Positions 14,129 through 22,097 of a stretch of DNA of 27,107 nucleotides are shown here, in pieces; the first letter of the stretch is position 1; each line of letters starts with the position of its first letter. Source of the stretch: JAAOZN01 sp964421575 (GTDB taxonomy: Archaea; Thermoproteota; Nitrososphaeria; Nitrososphaerales; JAAOZN01); the NCBI GenBank assembly GCA_964421575.1, contig CAYQXI010000109.1:1-27107 (forward strand). Reading direction: 5' to 3'. A program made the position numbers and the translations under genes. A model generated the notes under the pieces. It saw only the letters and a list, made by a program, of their open reading frames with translations, ran no database searches and was not told the origin of the DNA.

Positions 14129-15220
14129 CTAAGCGTTTTCGAATCTACAGACTTCACTAGGCACTTCAAGATATCGGTTGATCGTAAGCTCACAGACGGT
14201 GCTACAATGGTCCGCTATCCGCTCAAGTGTACCTATTATCGTTCTAAGAGATAGATAGTAGTTTAAGTTAGGGACGTTGCAGGTTACCGGATTTTGGCTG
14301 CATCGTTGGATTGTCGTAAATATCTTCTCCGTAAGGCTGTTGGCTAGAAGGTTGGCTTCATCTACCTTTTGGGCTGCTTCGTTAGCAAGCTTCAGATCTA
14401 GTTGGAAGAAGGCTTTCATCGCCTTGCTGTAGATATCTTCTACAAGCTCAAATAATCCGTAAACCGAGCTCAACACCTCCTCATTGGGGTCATAGCCTAT
14501 CTCTATCAGCCGAAGGATCTCCGTAGCGATATCTTCTACGCAATCGCCGATTTCCTCAAGAAACTTGGCTATTGTTCTACTCCCTATAATATGTGGAGGA
14601 TGCTCTATTCCAAGCTTCTTTCCTATCATTCTATCTTTTATAGCTAAGAGGAGCTGCCTAACCACCAACCAGTATATTCTATCCACCTCGTTCTCCATAT
14701 GCAGCACTTCGTTAGCTAGGTCCTTACGCTTCTCCTTCAGACTACGGTTTGCTGCGTTCAACATCGAAGACGTGATTATGTAGAGTCTCCTCATAAGACC
14801 GTTCACAGGAAACTTTGTAGGGTCAACGAAGTTCTGTAGGGTTGTGTAAGTTAATGTCTGCTCCACTATACTTATTCCGGTAAGCCGCTGCACAGTCTTC
14901 CTAATCTCATCCAGATGCATCTTGTTTAACCCTTTTCTTGAAGTAATCTGGATAGTGTCGTGTCCAATTATGTACATTCCTGTTATAAGTCGTGTAAGTA
15001 GCCCCTCCTCGGATATCTTATCCGCTTCTACAATTACTTTTACAGGATTCTTAGACTCCTTACTGACGCCTGGGAAGAGTCTTAGCGTTCCATCCGCGTC
15101 TTTCATTATAGAGACTACGTCGCCTTGCTTTAATCCTACTTCTTTAACCCAATCTCTAGGTAGGGAGACGACTAGCGTCGAATAGCCGACTTGCTGAACC
15201 TTTCTAATCTCTATCTCCAT
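14129..15220 (-). CDS. AbrB-PhoU fusion, phosphate-uptake-type regulator
   Basis: This is a 363-residue protein. Residues 1-50 form an AbrB/SpoVT-type swapped-hairpin DNA-binding domain (RKVQQVGYSTLVVSLPRDWV, VGLKQGDVVSI). The rest is two PhoU three-helix repeats with acidic metal-binding motifs (for example ENEVDRIYWLVVR, EEIGDCVEDIATEI, ERIADHCSTV). The fusion is typical of archaea and is presumed to regulate phosphate uptake; no pst transporter is nearby. The start is ATG at 15220 rather than GTG at 15247, because a TATA box at 15247-15257 would start transcription near 15227, inside any longer version. It is divergent from the second TFB. Confidence 0.88.
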   Translation of the reverse strand: MEIEIRKVQQVGYSTLVVSLPRDWVKEVGLKQGDVVSIMKDADGTLRLFPGVSKESKNPVKVIVEADKISEEGLLTRLITGMYIIGHDTIQITSRKGLNKMHLDEIRKTVQRLTGISIVEQTLTYTTLQNFVDPTKFPVNGLMRRLYIITSSMLNAANRSLKEKRKDLANEVLHMENEVDRIYWLVVRQLLLAIKDRMIGKKLGIEHPPHIIGSRTIAKFLEEIGDCVEDIATEILRLIEIGYDPNEEVLSSVYGLFELVEDIYSKAMKAFFQLDLKLANEAAQKVDEANLLANSLTEKIFTTIQRCSQNPVTCNVPNLNYYLSLRTIIGTLERIADHCSTVCELTINRYLEVPSEVCRFENA

Positions 15221-15246
15221 TCTGGAAGAATATATTACAATTACCA

Positions 15247-15257
15247 CTATATATCAT
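15247..15257 (-). promoter_or_regulatory. TATA box for AbrB-PhoU gene
   Basis: On the minus strand this reads ATGATATATAG. It predicts a transcript beginning near 15227, about 7 nt before the ATG at 15220, and so decides between the two possible starts. Confidence 0.5.
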
Positions 15258-15394
15258 TTATTATTGCTTATGTGAAGAATGATGATGTTATATAGTCACC
15301 GGTAGTGATAGTAGCAACCTAAATTAATCAAATTGATCTTTTTCTCTCTGCACTTTGTGTGAAGAATCCAATAAGAGGTTTTCCAAGAAGATAT

Positions 15395-15434
15395 GGTATA
15401 TAAAATAGTGAAAAAATTTAGACAAGGTATATAG
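15395..15434 (+). promoter_or_regulatory. Tandem TATA-like boxes for second TFB gene
   Basis: Two elements are seen, GGTATATAAAATAG at 15395-15408 and AGGTATATAG at 15425-15434. Expected starts are near 15427 and 15455. The second would give a nearly leaderless TFB mRNA. Two tandem boxes may allow two transcripts or two TFBs to act. Confidence 0.45.
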
Positions 15435-15461
15435 AAGCGCTTAGATACAGCCATAGCTGGC

Positions 15462-16394
15462 TTGGTGTCAGAAGTCAAGTCTTCGCTGGTTCTAGGTTCG
15501 ATAAGCGTTTGCCCAGTGTGCTCATCGACTTCATTCATAATTGATAGTGTAGCTGGTGAAGTACTTTGTAAGGTGTGCGGTGCGGTGCTTACTGAGAGTG
15601 TGCCTACCTTAGCCCCTGAGTGGAGAAAGACAGATGATGGGAATCCAAGAGCGGGGTCACCCTATACGCTTCTGTCACATGACAAAGGGTTATCGACGAC
15701 CATCTCTACATCTCTAAAGGATGCAAACGGTAAGGCGATACCGGCAGATGGTTTTGAGGCAATGAGTAGACTTCGTTTTCTGGATAGACGCGCAAGTATG
15801 CAGAACTCGGCAAACCGCTCTCTACATAAAGGGTTAAAAGAGTTAGAGAAGATAGCGGATAAACTTGGTGTAAGCAAGACGATACTAGAGCAAGCGGCGT
15901 GGATATACAGAAAGGTTTTGAAGGAGGGGTTTACAAGGGGTAGACCTCTTCAAGCAACGGCTGCAGCAGCCTTATATGCTGCTTGTAGAGATTTAGAGGC
16001 ACCCAGAACTCTAAAAGATTTCGCTGCTATAACGAATGTACCTAAGAAGGACTTGGCTAGGTGTTATAGAAAAATGCTTTCAATAGTTGACCTCAAGCTA
16101 CCTACTATCGATCTAATGAGATGTGTATCTAGGGTAGCGGCAAATGTCGGGTTTGGTGAAAAGGTAAAGAGGAGGGCGTTTGAATTAGTCAAATTAGCTC
16201 AGAAATCGGGGAACCTTGTGGGTAAGGACCCGATGGGAACTGCGGCTGCAGCTCTCTACATCGCAGGGACACTGGAGGGTGAACATAGAAAGCAGAAAGA
16301 CTTGGCTAAGGCTGCTGGTGTTACTGAAGTAACGATTAGGAATAGATGCAGAAGCCTCAAGAGCCTTATAGAGACTAACAGTCGGTTAAGTTAG
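15462..16394 (+). CDS. tfb: Transcription initiation factor TFB (copy 2, divergent)
   Basis: This is a second TFIIB homologue of 310 residues. It has the zinc ribbon (CPVC...CKVC), two cyclin repeats and the BRE-reading helix-turn-helix (QKDLAKAAGVTEVTIRNRC). Compared with copy 1, the B-reader/linker after PEWR is four residues shorter and has lost most of its basic residues (KTDDGNPRAG against AFSKEEKENRSRAG). The core is clearly paralogous. It may direct a different promoter set, as proposed for multiple TFBs in haloarchaea, but that is inference. TTG at 15462 or the next codon, GTG at 15465, is the start. No ribosome-binding site is visible, which fits a leaderless message. Confidence 0.94.
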   Translation: MVSEVKSSLVLGSISVCPVCSSTSFIIDSVAGEVLCKVCGAVLTESVPTLAPEWRKTDDGNPRAGSPYTLLSHDKGLSTTISTSLKDANGKAIPADGFEAMSRLRFLDRRASMQNSANRSLHKGLKELEKIADKLGVSKTILEQAAWIYRKVLKEGFTRGRPLQATAAAALYAACRDLEAPRTLKDFAAITNVPKKDLARCYRKMLSIVDLKLPTIDLMRCVSRVAANVGFGEKVKRRAFELVKLAQKSGNLVGKDPMGTAAAALYIAGTLEGEHRKQKDLAKAAGVTEVTIRNRCRSLKSLIETNSRLS

Positions 16395-16489
16395 TGTAGA
16401 AATTGGTTTGGGTTAGGTTTATATCTGCCACCCAACCGCCTAAAGGTTGTTAAGCTTGGTAGCGCTTAACAGAGTAGGTAGATATAAGT

Positions 16490-17617
16490 TTGCCAGAACC
16501 GGGTATAGTAAAGTACCTAGTAAAGTTAAAGTTCGATGTGGAAGGTGTGGTTGAGAAAGCCGATGTAATAGGTGCGATCTTCGGTCAGACCGAAGGACTC
16601 TTCGGACCAGAGATGAACCTAAACGAGCTTCAGAAATCCTGGAAGGTAGGTAGGATAGAAATAAACTTAACCTCTAAGAACGACAGGACGACTGGTGAAG
16701 TCCTCATACCCATGTCTACAGATATTTCTACAGCAGCGCTCGTGGCGGCAGCCGTAGAAAGCGTGGATAAAGTAGGTCCGTGTGCAGCACGATTTACTTT
16801 AGTGGGTATAGAGGATGTTAGGGCTGCGAAGAAGAAGCTGATCGTTGAGCGGGCTAAGCAGATTCTTAGGGAGTGGGCGTCAAAGGCTATGAGTGAAAGC
16901 GAGGAGATAATCCGAGATGTTATCGAGTCGACAAAGAGGGCTCGCGTAATCGCCTTTGGTAAGGAGGGGCTGCCAGCCGGACCGGGTGTGTATACTGCGG
17001 ACCAGATAATTGTGGTTGAGGGTAGGGCTGACGTTATAAATCTCCTTAGAGCTGGCTTTGAGAATGTTATCGCTCTTGAAGGCGCTAAGATACCTGAATC
17101 TCTTATCAGATTTTTACGTGAAAAGAAGATTATACCGTTCTTAGACGGCGATAGGGCTGGGGATCTGATATTACGTGAATTAGAGCAGATTGGGGCAAAT
17201 ATTGTGCGCGTTGTCAGGGCGCCAAGAGGTAAGGAGGTAGAGGAACTGACACCACTTGAGATCATAGAGCTGCTCAAAGAGGAGCCTACCCCAACCAAGA
17301 AGACGCAGGTTATGCAAGACGCGTTCACCGAGAAGGTAACGTCCCTCTATACTTCACTTAACGGCACGTTGGAGGCGGTTGTGCTTGATGAAGCTCTTAA
17401 TGAGATTGCGAGGATGCCTGTTAATGAGCTGTATCCGAGTTTAGAGAAGGCAAGCGGGTATGCACACATAGTCTTCGATGGCATCATAACGCAGAGGCTT
17501 GTGGATGCCGCATCAAAGGCTGGCGTCAAGACACTCATTGGGCATAGATTGGGTGAGCTTCAGAATATACCGGACGGGCTTAGGGTTCACACATTCAAAG
17601 ACTTGGGTATAGAGTAG
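16490..17617 (+). CDS. dnaG: Archaeal DnaG primase-like protein
   Basis: This is a 375-residue archaeal DnaG. In archaea it has primase activity in some species and is also an exosome subunit. The N-terminal domain has VVEKADVIGAIFGQTEGL, typical of the archaeal group. The central Toprim domain has IIVVEGRADVINLL with the catalytic Glu, and FLDGDRAGD with the metal-binding Asp pair. The C-terminal helical domain follows. The TTG start at 16490 fits the length of relatives. A TATA-like TTTATATC near 16410-16420 suggests a leader of about 50 nt. Pelota follows after 7 nt, so the two share a transcript; both act in RNA quality control if DnaG is in the exosome. Confidence 0.95.
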   Translation: MPEPGIVKYLVKLKFDVEGVVEKADVIGAIFGQTEGLFGPEMNLNELQKSWKVGRIEINLTSKNDRTTGEVLIPMSTDISTAALVAAAVESVDKVGPCAARFTLVGIEDVRAAKKKLIVERAKQILREWASKAMSESEEIIRDVIESTKRARVIAFGKEGLPAGPGVYTADQIIVVEGRADVINLLRAGFENVIALEGAKIPESLIRFLREKKIIPFLDGDRAGDLILRELEQIGANIVRVVRAPRGKEVEELTPLEIIELLKEEPTPTKKTQVMQDAFTEKVTSLYTSLNGTLEAVVLDEALNEIARMPVNELYPSLEKASGYAHIVFDGIITQRLVDAASKAGVKTLIGHRLGELQNIPDGLRVHTFKDLGIE

Positions 17618-17624
17618 TACATCT

Positions 17625-18686
17625 TTGATAATCCATAAGATCAATCTAAAGAAAGGCTTCATAGCCCTAACACCTGAAGATGAAGACGACCTCTGGGCGC
17701 TAAGAAGAGTGATCGAACCACGAGATCTACTGACTACTCTGACCACACGTTCTATAAAGCCTCAAGGTGAATTTGTAAGACCGGATAAGGGCGAGCGAAT
17801 ACCTGTGCGTATAACGCTGGAGGTGGAAAAGACAAGTATAGACAGCACCCTAAACCGTCTTAGGGTATTCGGAAGGATCGTTGATGCTTCCAACGAATCA
17901 GTTAAGAAGGGTGCTCACCACTCCATTCTTATAACGCCTGAAAAGAAGATCGAGCTTCAAAAGGCTGAATTCAGCGACCTACACCTCACCATCCTAAAGA
18001 AGGCTTATAGCTCTAACCCAAGCTTCATCATCTTAGCAGCGGATAGGAGGGAGGCAGCGATAGGCAGAGTTAAAGGTGCTCATCTTAAGCTCATAACCAC
18101 CATAGAGTCCCTTGCTGGCGGTAAGGCGTATTCAGAAGGAAGCGTAACACAAGCATACTATGGAAAGATCATCGAGGCACTTAAAGCAAGCATTAGAGGA
18201 GATGAAAGGATCTACATCGTAGGCCCCGGTCCTACTAAAAACGCTCTAGCTAACTTGCTGAAGGGTATGAACAATATAGGGAAGCGGGTTGTTGTAGTGG
18301 AAGGGGTGGATGTCGCAGGGGAGGATGGGGTGCGGATGGCTCTAAAGTCGCAGAGCCTCCAGCAGATCTTAAAAGACCATAAGATAGTCAAAGCATCTCT
18401 GCTTGTAAAAGAGGTTCTTCAAAGAATAGCTAAGAACGAGGGTAGGGTCGCTATTGGGTTAGAGGAAGTTACTAGGGCTGCTGAAGCTGGTGCTGTAGAA
18501 TACCTTCTCGTCTCAGACCAAGCCTTTGCTGAAGAAGCCAAGGAAGAGAGGATTGTTCAGATCTTAAATAAGGTCGAAGCCGCTAGAGGGCAGATCTACC
18601 TTCTAGATTCTTCGACAGAAGTCGGTCTACAGATCTTCGCACTAGGTGGTATAGTAGCCCTACTTCGTTTTGAGGTGTCAAGCTAG
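17625..18686 (+). CDS. pelA: mRNA surveillance protein Pelota (Dom34)
   Basis: Pelota is an eRF1 relative that, with aEF1A and ABCE1, rescues stalled ribosomes. The 353-residue protein has all three domains: an N-terminal Sm-like fold opening with LKKGFIALTPEDEDDLWALRR at shortened length, a central domain with FIILAADRREAAIGRVKG, and a C-terminal domain with LVSDQAFAEEAKEE and LDSSTEVGLQ. It lacks the GGQ motif of eRF1, as expected. The TTG start at 17625 aligns with the family start. It lies 7 nt after dnaG. No hairpin of note follows; a weak AUCUU/AAGAU inverted repeat is seen just past the stop. Confidence 0.95.
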   Translation: MIIHKINLKKGFIALTPEDEDDLWALRRVIEPRDLLTTLTTRSIKPQGEFVRPDKGERIPVRITLEVEKTSIDSTLNRLRVFGRIVDASNESVKKGAHHSILITPEKKIELQKAEFSDLHLTILKKAYSSNPSFIILAADRREAAIGRVKGAHLKLITTIESLAGGKAYSEGSVTQAYYGKIIEALKASIRGDERIYIVGPGPTKNALANLLKGMNNIGKRVVVVEGVDVAGEDGVRMALKSQSLQQILKDHKIVKASLLVKEVLQRIAKNEGRVAIGLEEVTRAAEAGAVEYLLVSDQAFAEEAKEERIVQILNKVEAARGQIYLLDSSTEVGLQIFALGGIVALLRFEVSS

Positions 18687-18855
18687 ATCATCTTAAAGAT
18701 TTCAGTTGATGCTTCACTTACCTTCTGATCTTAGCATTACAGTAGCCTCTTATGTTTGTACGCCTCTTTGAGTGTCGGAACAAGCGTAGGATAATCCAAC
18801 AAGCAAAATTACCTGAAACTATAGCCTTGAACTAAAACCAGCTTGTTAAGACGCC

Positions 18856-19311
18856 TTACGCGATTACAGGAACTTCGAATGGTTTCAATTTGTTGTAGAC
18901 CTTTTGAATTCTAAAACTTTGGCCTACTAACCAACCATTTTGACAAACTACTTCATGCGGAATCTTGAATACTTCAATTATCTTAAAATTTTCGTCTAAA
19001 ATCACGGCGACAAGAAAATCAAATGTATCGCGCCTAATGTTGTCAAATGCATGGGTGAATACTTCTTTTCCGTTACTACTTCTTTTGATCGTATATTTTA
19101 TCTGATACCTCTTACCATCACTTTTACCGATACCATCGTATCCTTTCGCATTCTTTAATTCAAGGTCAAATCTATCTCTCGCGTAACATTCAACGAAGTC
19201 GGGTAAAATCTTGAAAGATTTATTATAACCAAGACACTGCAACTTCCTTTTGATTTTTGCGATTTGCTTGATTAACTTCTGAGATTCCTTAAACTTCTTA
19301 ATGTTCTTCAT
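18856..19311 (-). CDS. DUF6998-like protein, possible PD-(D/E)xK nuclease fold
   Basis: This is a 151-residue protein from ATG at 19311. The longer version from 19353 is unlikely because a TATA box (GTATAAATAC, 19342-19351) overlaps that first codon and would start transcription near 19320. After a Lys-rich helix comes GYDGIGKSDGKRYQIKY, where D59 with Q70-x-K72 resembles a PD-(D/E)xK core with Gln for Glu. It ends with strands (FDFLVAVILD, FKIIEVFKIP). Proteins of this type are often found near restriction systems, but none is seen here. The gene is richer in AT and Lys/Asn than its neighbours, which suggests acquisition. The assignment is from memory of the family pattern and is tentative. 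Confidence 0.65.
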   Translation of the reverse strand: MKNIKKFKESQKLIKQIAKIKRKLQCLGYNKSFKILPDFVECYARDRFDLELKNAKGYDGIGKSDGKRYQIKYTIKRSSNGKEVFTHAFDNIRRDTFDFLVAVILDENFKIIEVFKIPHEVVCQNGWLVGQSFRIQKVYNKLKPFEVPVIA

Positions 19312-19341
19312 ACAACTTAAACTAACTTCATAATAAAGAAT

Positions 19342-19351
19342 GTATTTATAC
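19342..19351 (-). promoter_or_regulatory. TATA box for DUF6998-like gene
   Basis: On the minus strand it reads GTATAAATAC. It predicts a start near 19320 and a leader of about 9 nt before the ATG at 19311; it excludes the upstream ATG at 19353. Confidence 0.5.
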
Positions 19352-19405
19352 ATTGCGAATGTGAAAAATTATGGGTGTTTATTTTTCATTTTCATCAGAC
19401 TTTGC

Positions 19406-19419
19406 AAAACGAGCAAAAA
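19406..19419 (-). terminator. Possible T-rich terminator after cutA
   Basis: On the minus strand the sequence just past the cutA stop reads ATTTTTGCTCGTTTT. Two runs of T like this are typical of intrinsic archaeal termination, with no hairpin needed. Confidence 0.35.
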
Positions 19420-19429
19420 TACTTACGGT

Positions 19430-19774
19430 TTAACTCAGCGTATTTACACCTGTTTTTGATGGGTTAAGAGTATCAGACAGCCACTCCAAGTATCCTTCGC
19501 CTACACCATCTACATTTATTTCAAGTAGCTCAGGTACCTCGTAGCTATGTGTCTTCAGCACCTCGCTCTTCAGCTGCTCCACTTTTGTGGATAATGTTTT
19601 GTAAATAACCAAGTATTCGGTAGCGTCATCGATCTTACCCTTCCACTTGTAGATAGATCTAACTTTAAAGAATGTGGCGCAGGCAGCAAGCCCCTTCTCA
19701 ACCATGTTCTTGGCGGCACTTGCAGCCCTTTCTTCAGACTCGTAAGTTGTTATAACGAGGCACGCTTTATCCAA
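19430..19774 (-). CDS. cutA: CutA1 divalent-cation tolerance protein
   Basis: This is a 114-residue trimeric ferredoxin-like protein of the CutA1 family. It has the family blocks VITTYESEERAASAAKNMVE, a single-Cys KGLAACATFF, SIYKWKGKID and THSYEVPELLEINVDG. Its role is uncertain; it was linked to copper tolerance in E. coli but is conserved where no metal role is shown. The TTG start is secured by a GGTGAT ribosome-binding site 8 nt upstream (19783-19788, minus sense). It lies 47 nt downstream of the site-2 protease gene and may share its transcript. Confidence 0.93.
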   Translation of the reverse strand: MDKACLVITTYESEERAASAAKNMVEKGLAACATFFKVRSIYKWKGKIDDATEYLVIYKTLSTKVEQLKSEVLKTHSYEVPELLEINVDGVGEGYLEWLSDTLNPSKTGVNTLS

Positions 19775-19821
19775 ACCCGGTGATCACCTTCTCTATTTAT
19801 CAAATGGACATCTTTTATCAG

Positions 19822-21066
19822 TTACTGAGGTAGGAGGTAGGGAAAGACGAACATAGAGAGGACAAGGCTGAGAACCAAAGCACTCACACCAAGTGTTAGC
19901 CGCTTTATAGTCACCTCACTAGCGATGTTTTTAAGAGAGCCTTGCAGCAACGCTCGGAGCGTCTGCCCCCCGTCAAGCGGGTAGATGGGGAGAGCGTTGA
20001 ATATAGAGATGTTAAAGTTTACGAACCAGATCCAAAAGAATAGGTTAGCCAAGATTGGGTAAAGAGAGCCTAGAGGGGATGAGTAGAACCAAGACATAAG
20101 CTGCGAGAAAGGTATGAGCTGCTGATTAGCGGTTGAAAAAGTAGGCCAAACCAGATACAGGAAGGGGTTAAACCTCCAAGCATCTCTGTAGTTAACGAGC
20201 ACCTCTCTGAGCCCAACACCAGTCAACCCAAGATAGCCTCTAGAAGAATCATAAGGGTTTGCAGCGGCTGAAACCTCAACGCTATAAGAGCCTACTACCG
20301 CCCCTTCAGACAACCTAACAAACCCCAACACAACCCTATCTCCTGGCTTGAGGGTAGAAAGGATGTTGTAAGCATCGGCAGTACTTGTAATGCCGACGCC
20401 GTTTATGGAGGCGAGTACATCACCGGGCTGAATACCAGCCATATGTGCTGGATACCCTTCAGCAACCCCTGTTACACCAACCCCATCAACTATAGGTGCG
20501 GCTGAGCCGAGCAGCATAAGTAGAATTAGTAGGCTTACCAAGGCGACCACCATATTTGACCCCGGCCCTGCTGCGAGGACTCGTCCAGAGTCTTTCGCTC
20601 TAGCTGCGCGTATCTCTTTCTCATCAATCTCAACAAACGCACCTATTGGGATGAATAAGAATAAGAGTAAGCCCGTGGACTTCACTTGAAAGTTCAGACT
20701 TCTAGCTAAGACGCCGTGTGCTGCTTCGTGAACGACTATACCCACGATGAGCGCGACCCAACCGTATACTAGAGGGAGGTAAGGGTTGAGGCCGGGTATA
20801 AGTAGGTTCGCAAGAGGTGTCACAGATCGGATATACTCTCTCGCCAAAGCATTAGATACGATTACGCTGACAGAGCGAATCACGATGTAAAGTCCGAATA
20901 CTGCTATGATGGGCATAAGGAGTGTAAAGAACCAGCCTAACCGAGGTGTTAGGGCATTGTTGCCGAGTTTGTCAAGTAATCTCAGCCCCCGTTTGGTCTT
21001 CACTATTAGGAATGGTGGTTGGAACTCCAGCGCACCAAACTTCTTTCCCTTTTTTTCTTCTGACAA
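19822..21066 (-). CDS. Site-2 protease family (M50) metalloprotease with PDZ domain
   Basis: This is a 414-residue polytopic membrane zinc protease. HEAAH is at residues 113-117 and the third zinc ligand D365 is in YPLDGG. Between them is a PDZ domain (about 200-262) with YPAHMAGIQPGDVLASING, which would bind a substrate tail. There is a conserved GPGSN near 167-171 in the second membrane helix of the active site. Relatives cleave membrane-anchored regulators within the bilayer; the target here is unknown. The TTG start at 21066 lies about 30 nt from a TATA element (21096-21108) shared with the divergent tRNA thiolase gene. Confidence 0.92.
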   Translation of the reverse strand: MSEEKKGKKFGALEFQPPFLIVKTKRGLRLLDKLGNNALTPRLGWFFTLLMPIIAVFGLYIVIRSVSVIVSNALAREYIRSVTPLANLLIPGLNPYLPLVYGWVALIVGIVVHEAAHGVLARSLNFQVKSTGLLLFLFIPIGAFVEIDEKEIRAARAKDSGRVLAAGPGSNMVVALVSLLILLMLLGSAAPIVDGVGVTGVAEGYPAHMAGIQPGDVLASINGVGITSTADAYNILSTLKPGDRVVLGFVRLSEGAVVGSYSVEVSAAANPYDSSRGYLGLTGVGLREVLVNYRDAWRFNPFLYLVWPTFSTANQQLIPFSQLMSWFYSSPLGSLYPILANLFFWIWFVNFNISIFNALPIYPLDGGQTLRALLQGSLKNIASEVTIKRLTLGVSALVLSLVLSMFVFPYLLPQ

Positions 21067-21095
21067 CCGTCTTTCTATTATAGGCTTGGAAGTTC

Positions 21096-21108
21096 AGATA
21101 TATAATCT
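21096..21108. promoter_or_regulatory. Near-palindromic TATA element shared by divergent genes
   Basis: AGATATATAATCT reads nearly the same on both strands (AGATTATATATCT). It lies 22 nt before the ATG at 21130 and about 30 nt from the TTG at 21066. It is the only TATA-like element in the 63-bp spacer, so it may direct transcription both ways. Confidence 0.5.
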
Positions 21109-21129
21109 AGTGAGCAGCACTACACAACG

Positions 21130-22089
21130 ATGGCTACGCCTCTAGCGTGCAGTAGATGTGGCGATGCGGCAGTGTACTACAGACCCTATTCGGGGGAGCG
21201 GCTGTGTGGAAGATGCTTCCTAAATTCGATTGTCGGGAAGACCAGACGGACGATCTCGAAATATAAGATGCTTAGCCACGGCGACAAGATAGGCGTAGCC
21301 GTCTCAGGAGGAAAGGATAGCCTAACCCTACTTCACATATTATCCAACGTAACAAGGGGGCATGCTTCTGAGATAGTGGCGCTTATCGTAGATGAGGGAA
21401 TAGAAGGGTATAGAGAAGAAGCGGTTGACCACGCTATACAAACCTGCAACGAGCTGAGAATAAAGTATCGCATACTGAGCTTCAAAGACGCATACTCTCT
21501 AACATTAGATGAAGCCATTAAACTAAGGACGGATAATAGTTTAGCTGCCTGCACCATCTGTGGTGCGCTCAGAAGGAGGGCTATAGATCAGTTAGCGAAA
21601 GAATCTGGCGTAGATGTTATAGCCACAGCCCACAACTTGGATGATATCCTCCAAACCTTCCTCATGAATCTGTTCTCAGGCGATGTACAGCGGATTGTTA
21701 GAAGTAGAGTTTTGGAGGAACCCTCAGAGCTCTTCCCAGTGAAGCGTATCAAACCCCTGATGGAGATACCTGAAGCAGAGATTGCGCTCTTCGCTTATCT
21801 TAAGCATATACCCTTCCAGCGTGCGAGCTGCCCCTACATGAATGAATCCATAAGATCTGAGGTAAGATCTATACTCAACGAGATGGAGCTCAAGCATCCC
21901 GGCATAAAGTTCAATCTACTCAGATCCTACCTGAAGATCACATCCAACCTACAGCTTGAAAGAAAGACTCTGGTCTGTAGCCTCTGCGGATACCCATCCT
22001 CCAACCAAATATGCAGCGTCTGTACCATACTCGCAAAGCTCAGAAGCGAAGCAGAAAAAGCAAAACATCCAAATACCACTCAACCCTAA
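21130..22089 (+). CDS. tRNA 2-thiouridine synthetase, TtuA/Ncs6 family
   Basis: This enzyme adenylates a tRNA uridine and inserts sulfur supplied by a carrier protein. The 319-residue protein has an N-terminal zinc site (C7, C10, C26, C29), the PP-loop VSGGKDSL at 58-65, and three cysteines, C141, C144 (CTIC) and C234 (RASCPYM), that match the iron-sulfur ligands of TtuA. A second zinc site (C283, C286, C295, C298) ends the protein. Presence of the Fe-S triad favours TtuA-type chemistry at U54 or U34 of tRNA; the position modified cannot be told. The ATG lies 22 nt from the TATA element, so the message is nearly leaderless. The SRP RNA starts 8 nt after the stop. Confidence 0.93.
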   Translation: MATPLACSRCGDAAVYYRPYSGERLCGRCFLNSIVGKTRRTISKYKMLSHGDKIGVAVSGGKDSLTLLHILSNVTRGHASEIVALIVDEGIEGYREEAVDHAIQTCNELRIKYRILSFKDAYSLTLDEAIKLRTDNSLAACTICGALRRRAIDQLAKESGVDVIATAHNLDDILQTFLMNLFSGDVQRIVRSRVLEEPSELFPVKRIKPLMEIPEAEIALFAYLKHIPFQRASCPYMNESIRSEVRSILNEMELKHPGIKFNLLRSYLKITSNLQLERKTLVCSLCGYPSSNQICSVCTILAKLRSEAEKAKHPNTTQP

Positions 22090-22097
22090 ATCTTCTA

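Noticed and set aside
15296..15538. 80-codon minus-strand frame between PhoU and TFB genes
   Set aside because: It runs through the TATA boxes and start of the second TFB and has no ribosome-binding site or recognisable sequence.
16630..17328. Minus-strand open frame of 232 codons
   Set aside because: It is antisense to dnaG, with the Ser/Ile/Pro-rich composition typical of a shadow frame.
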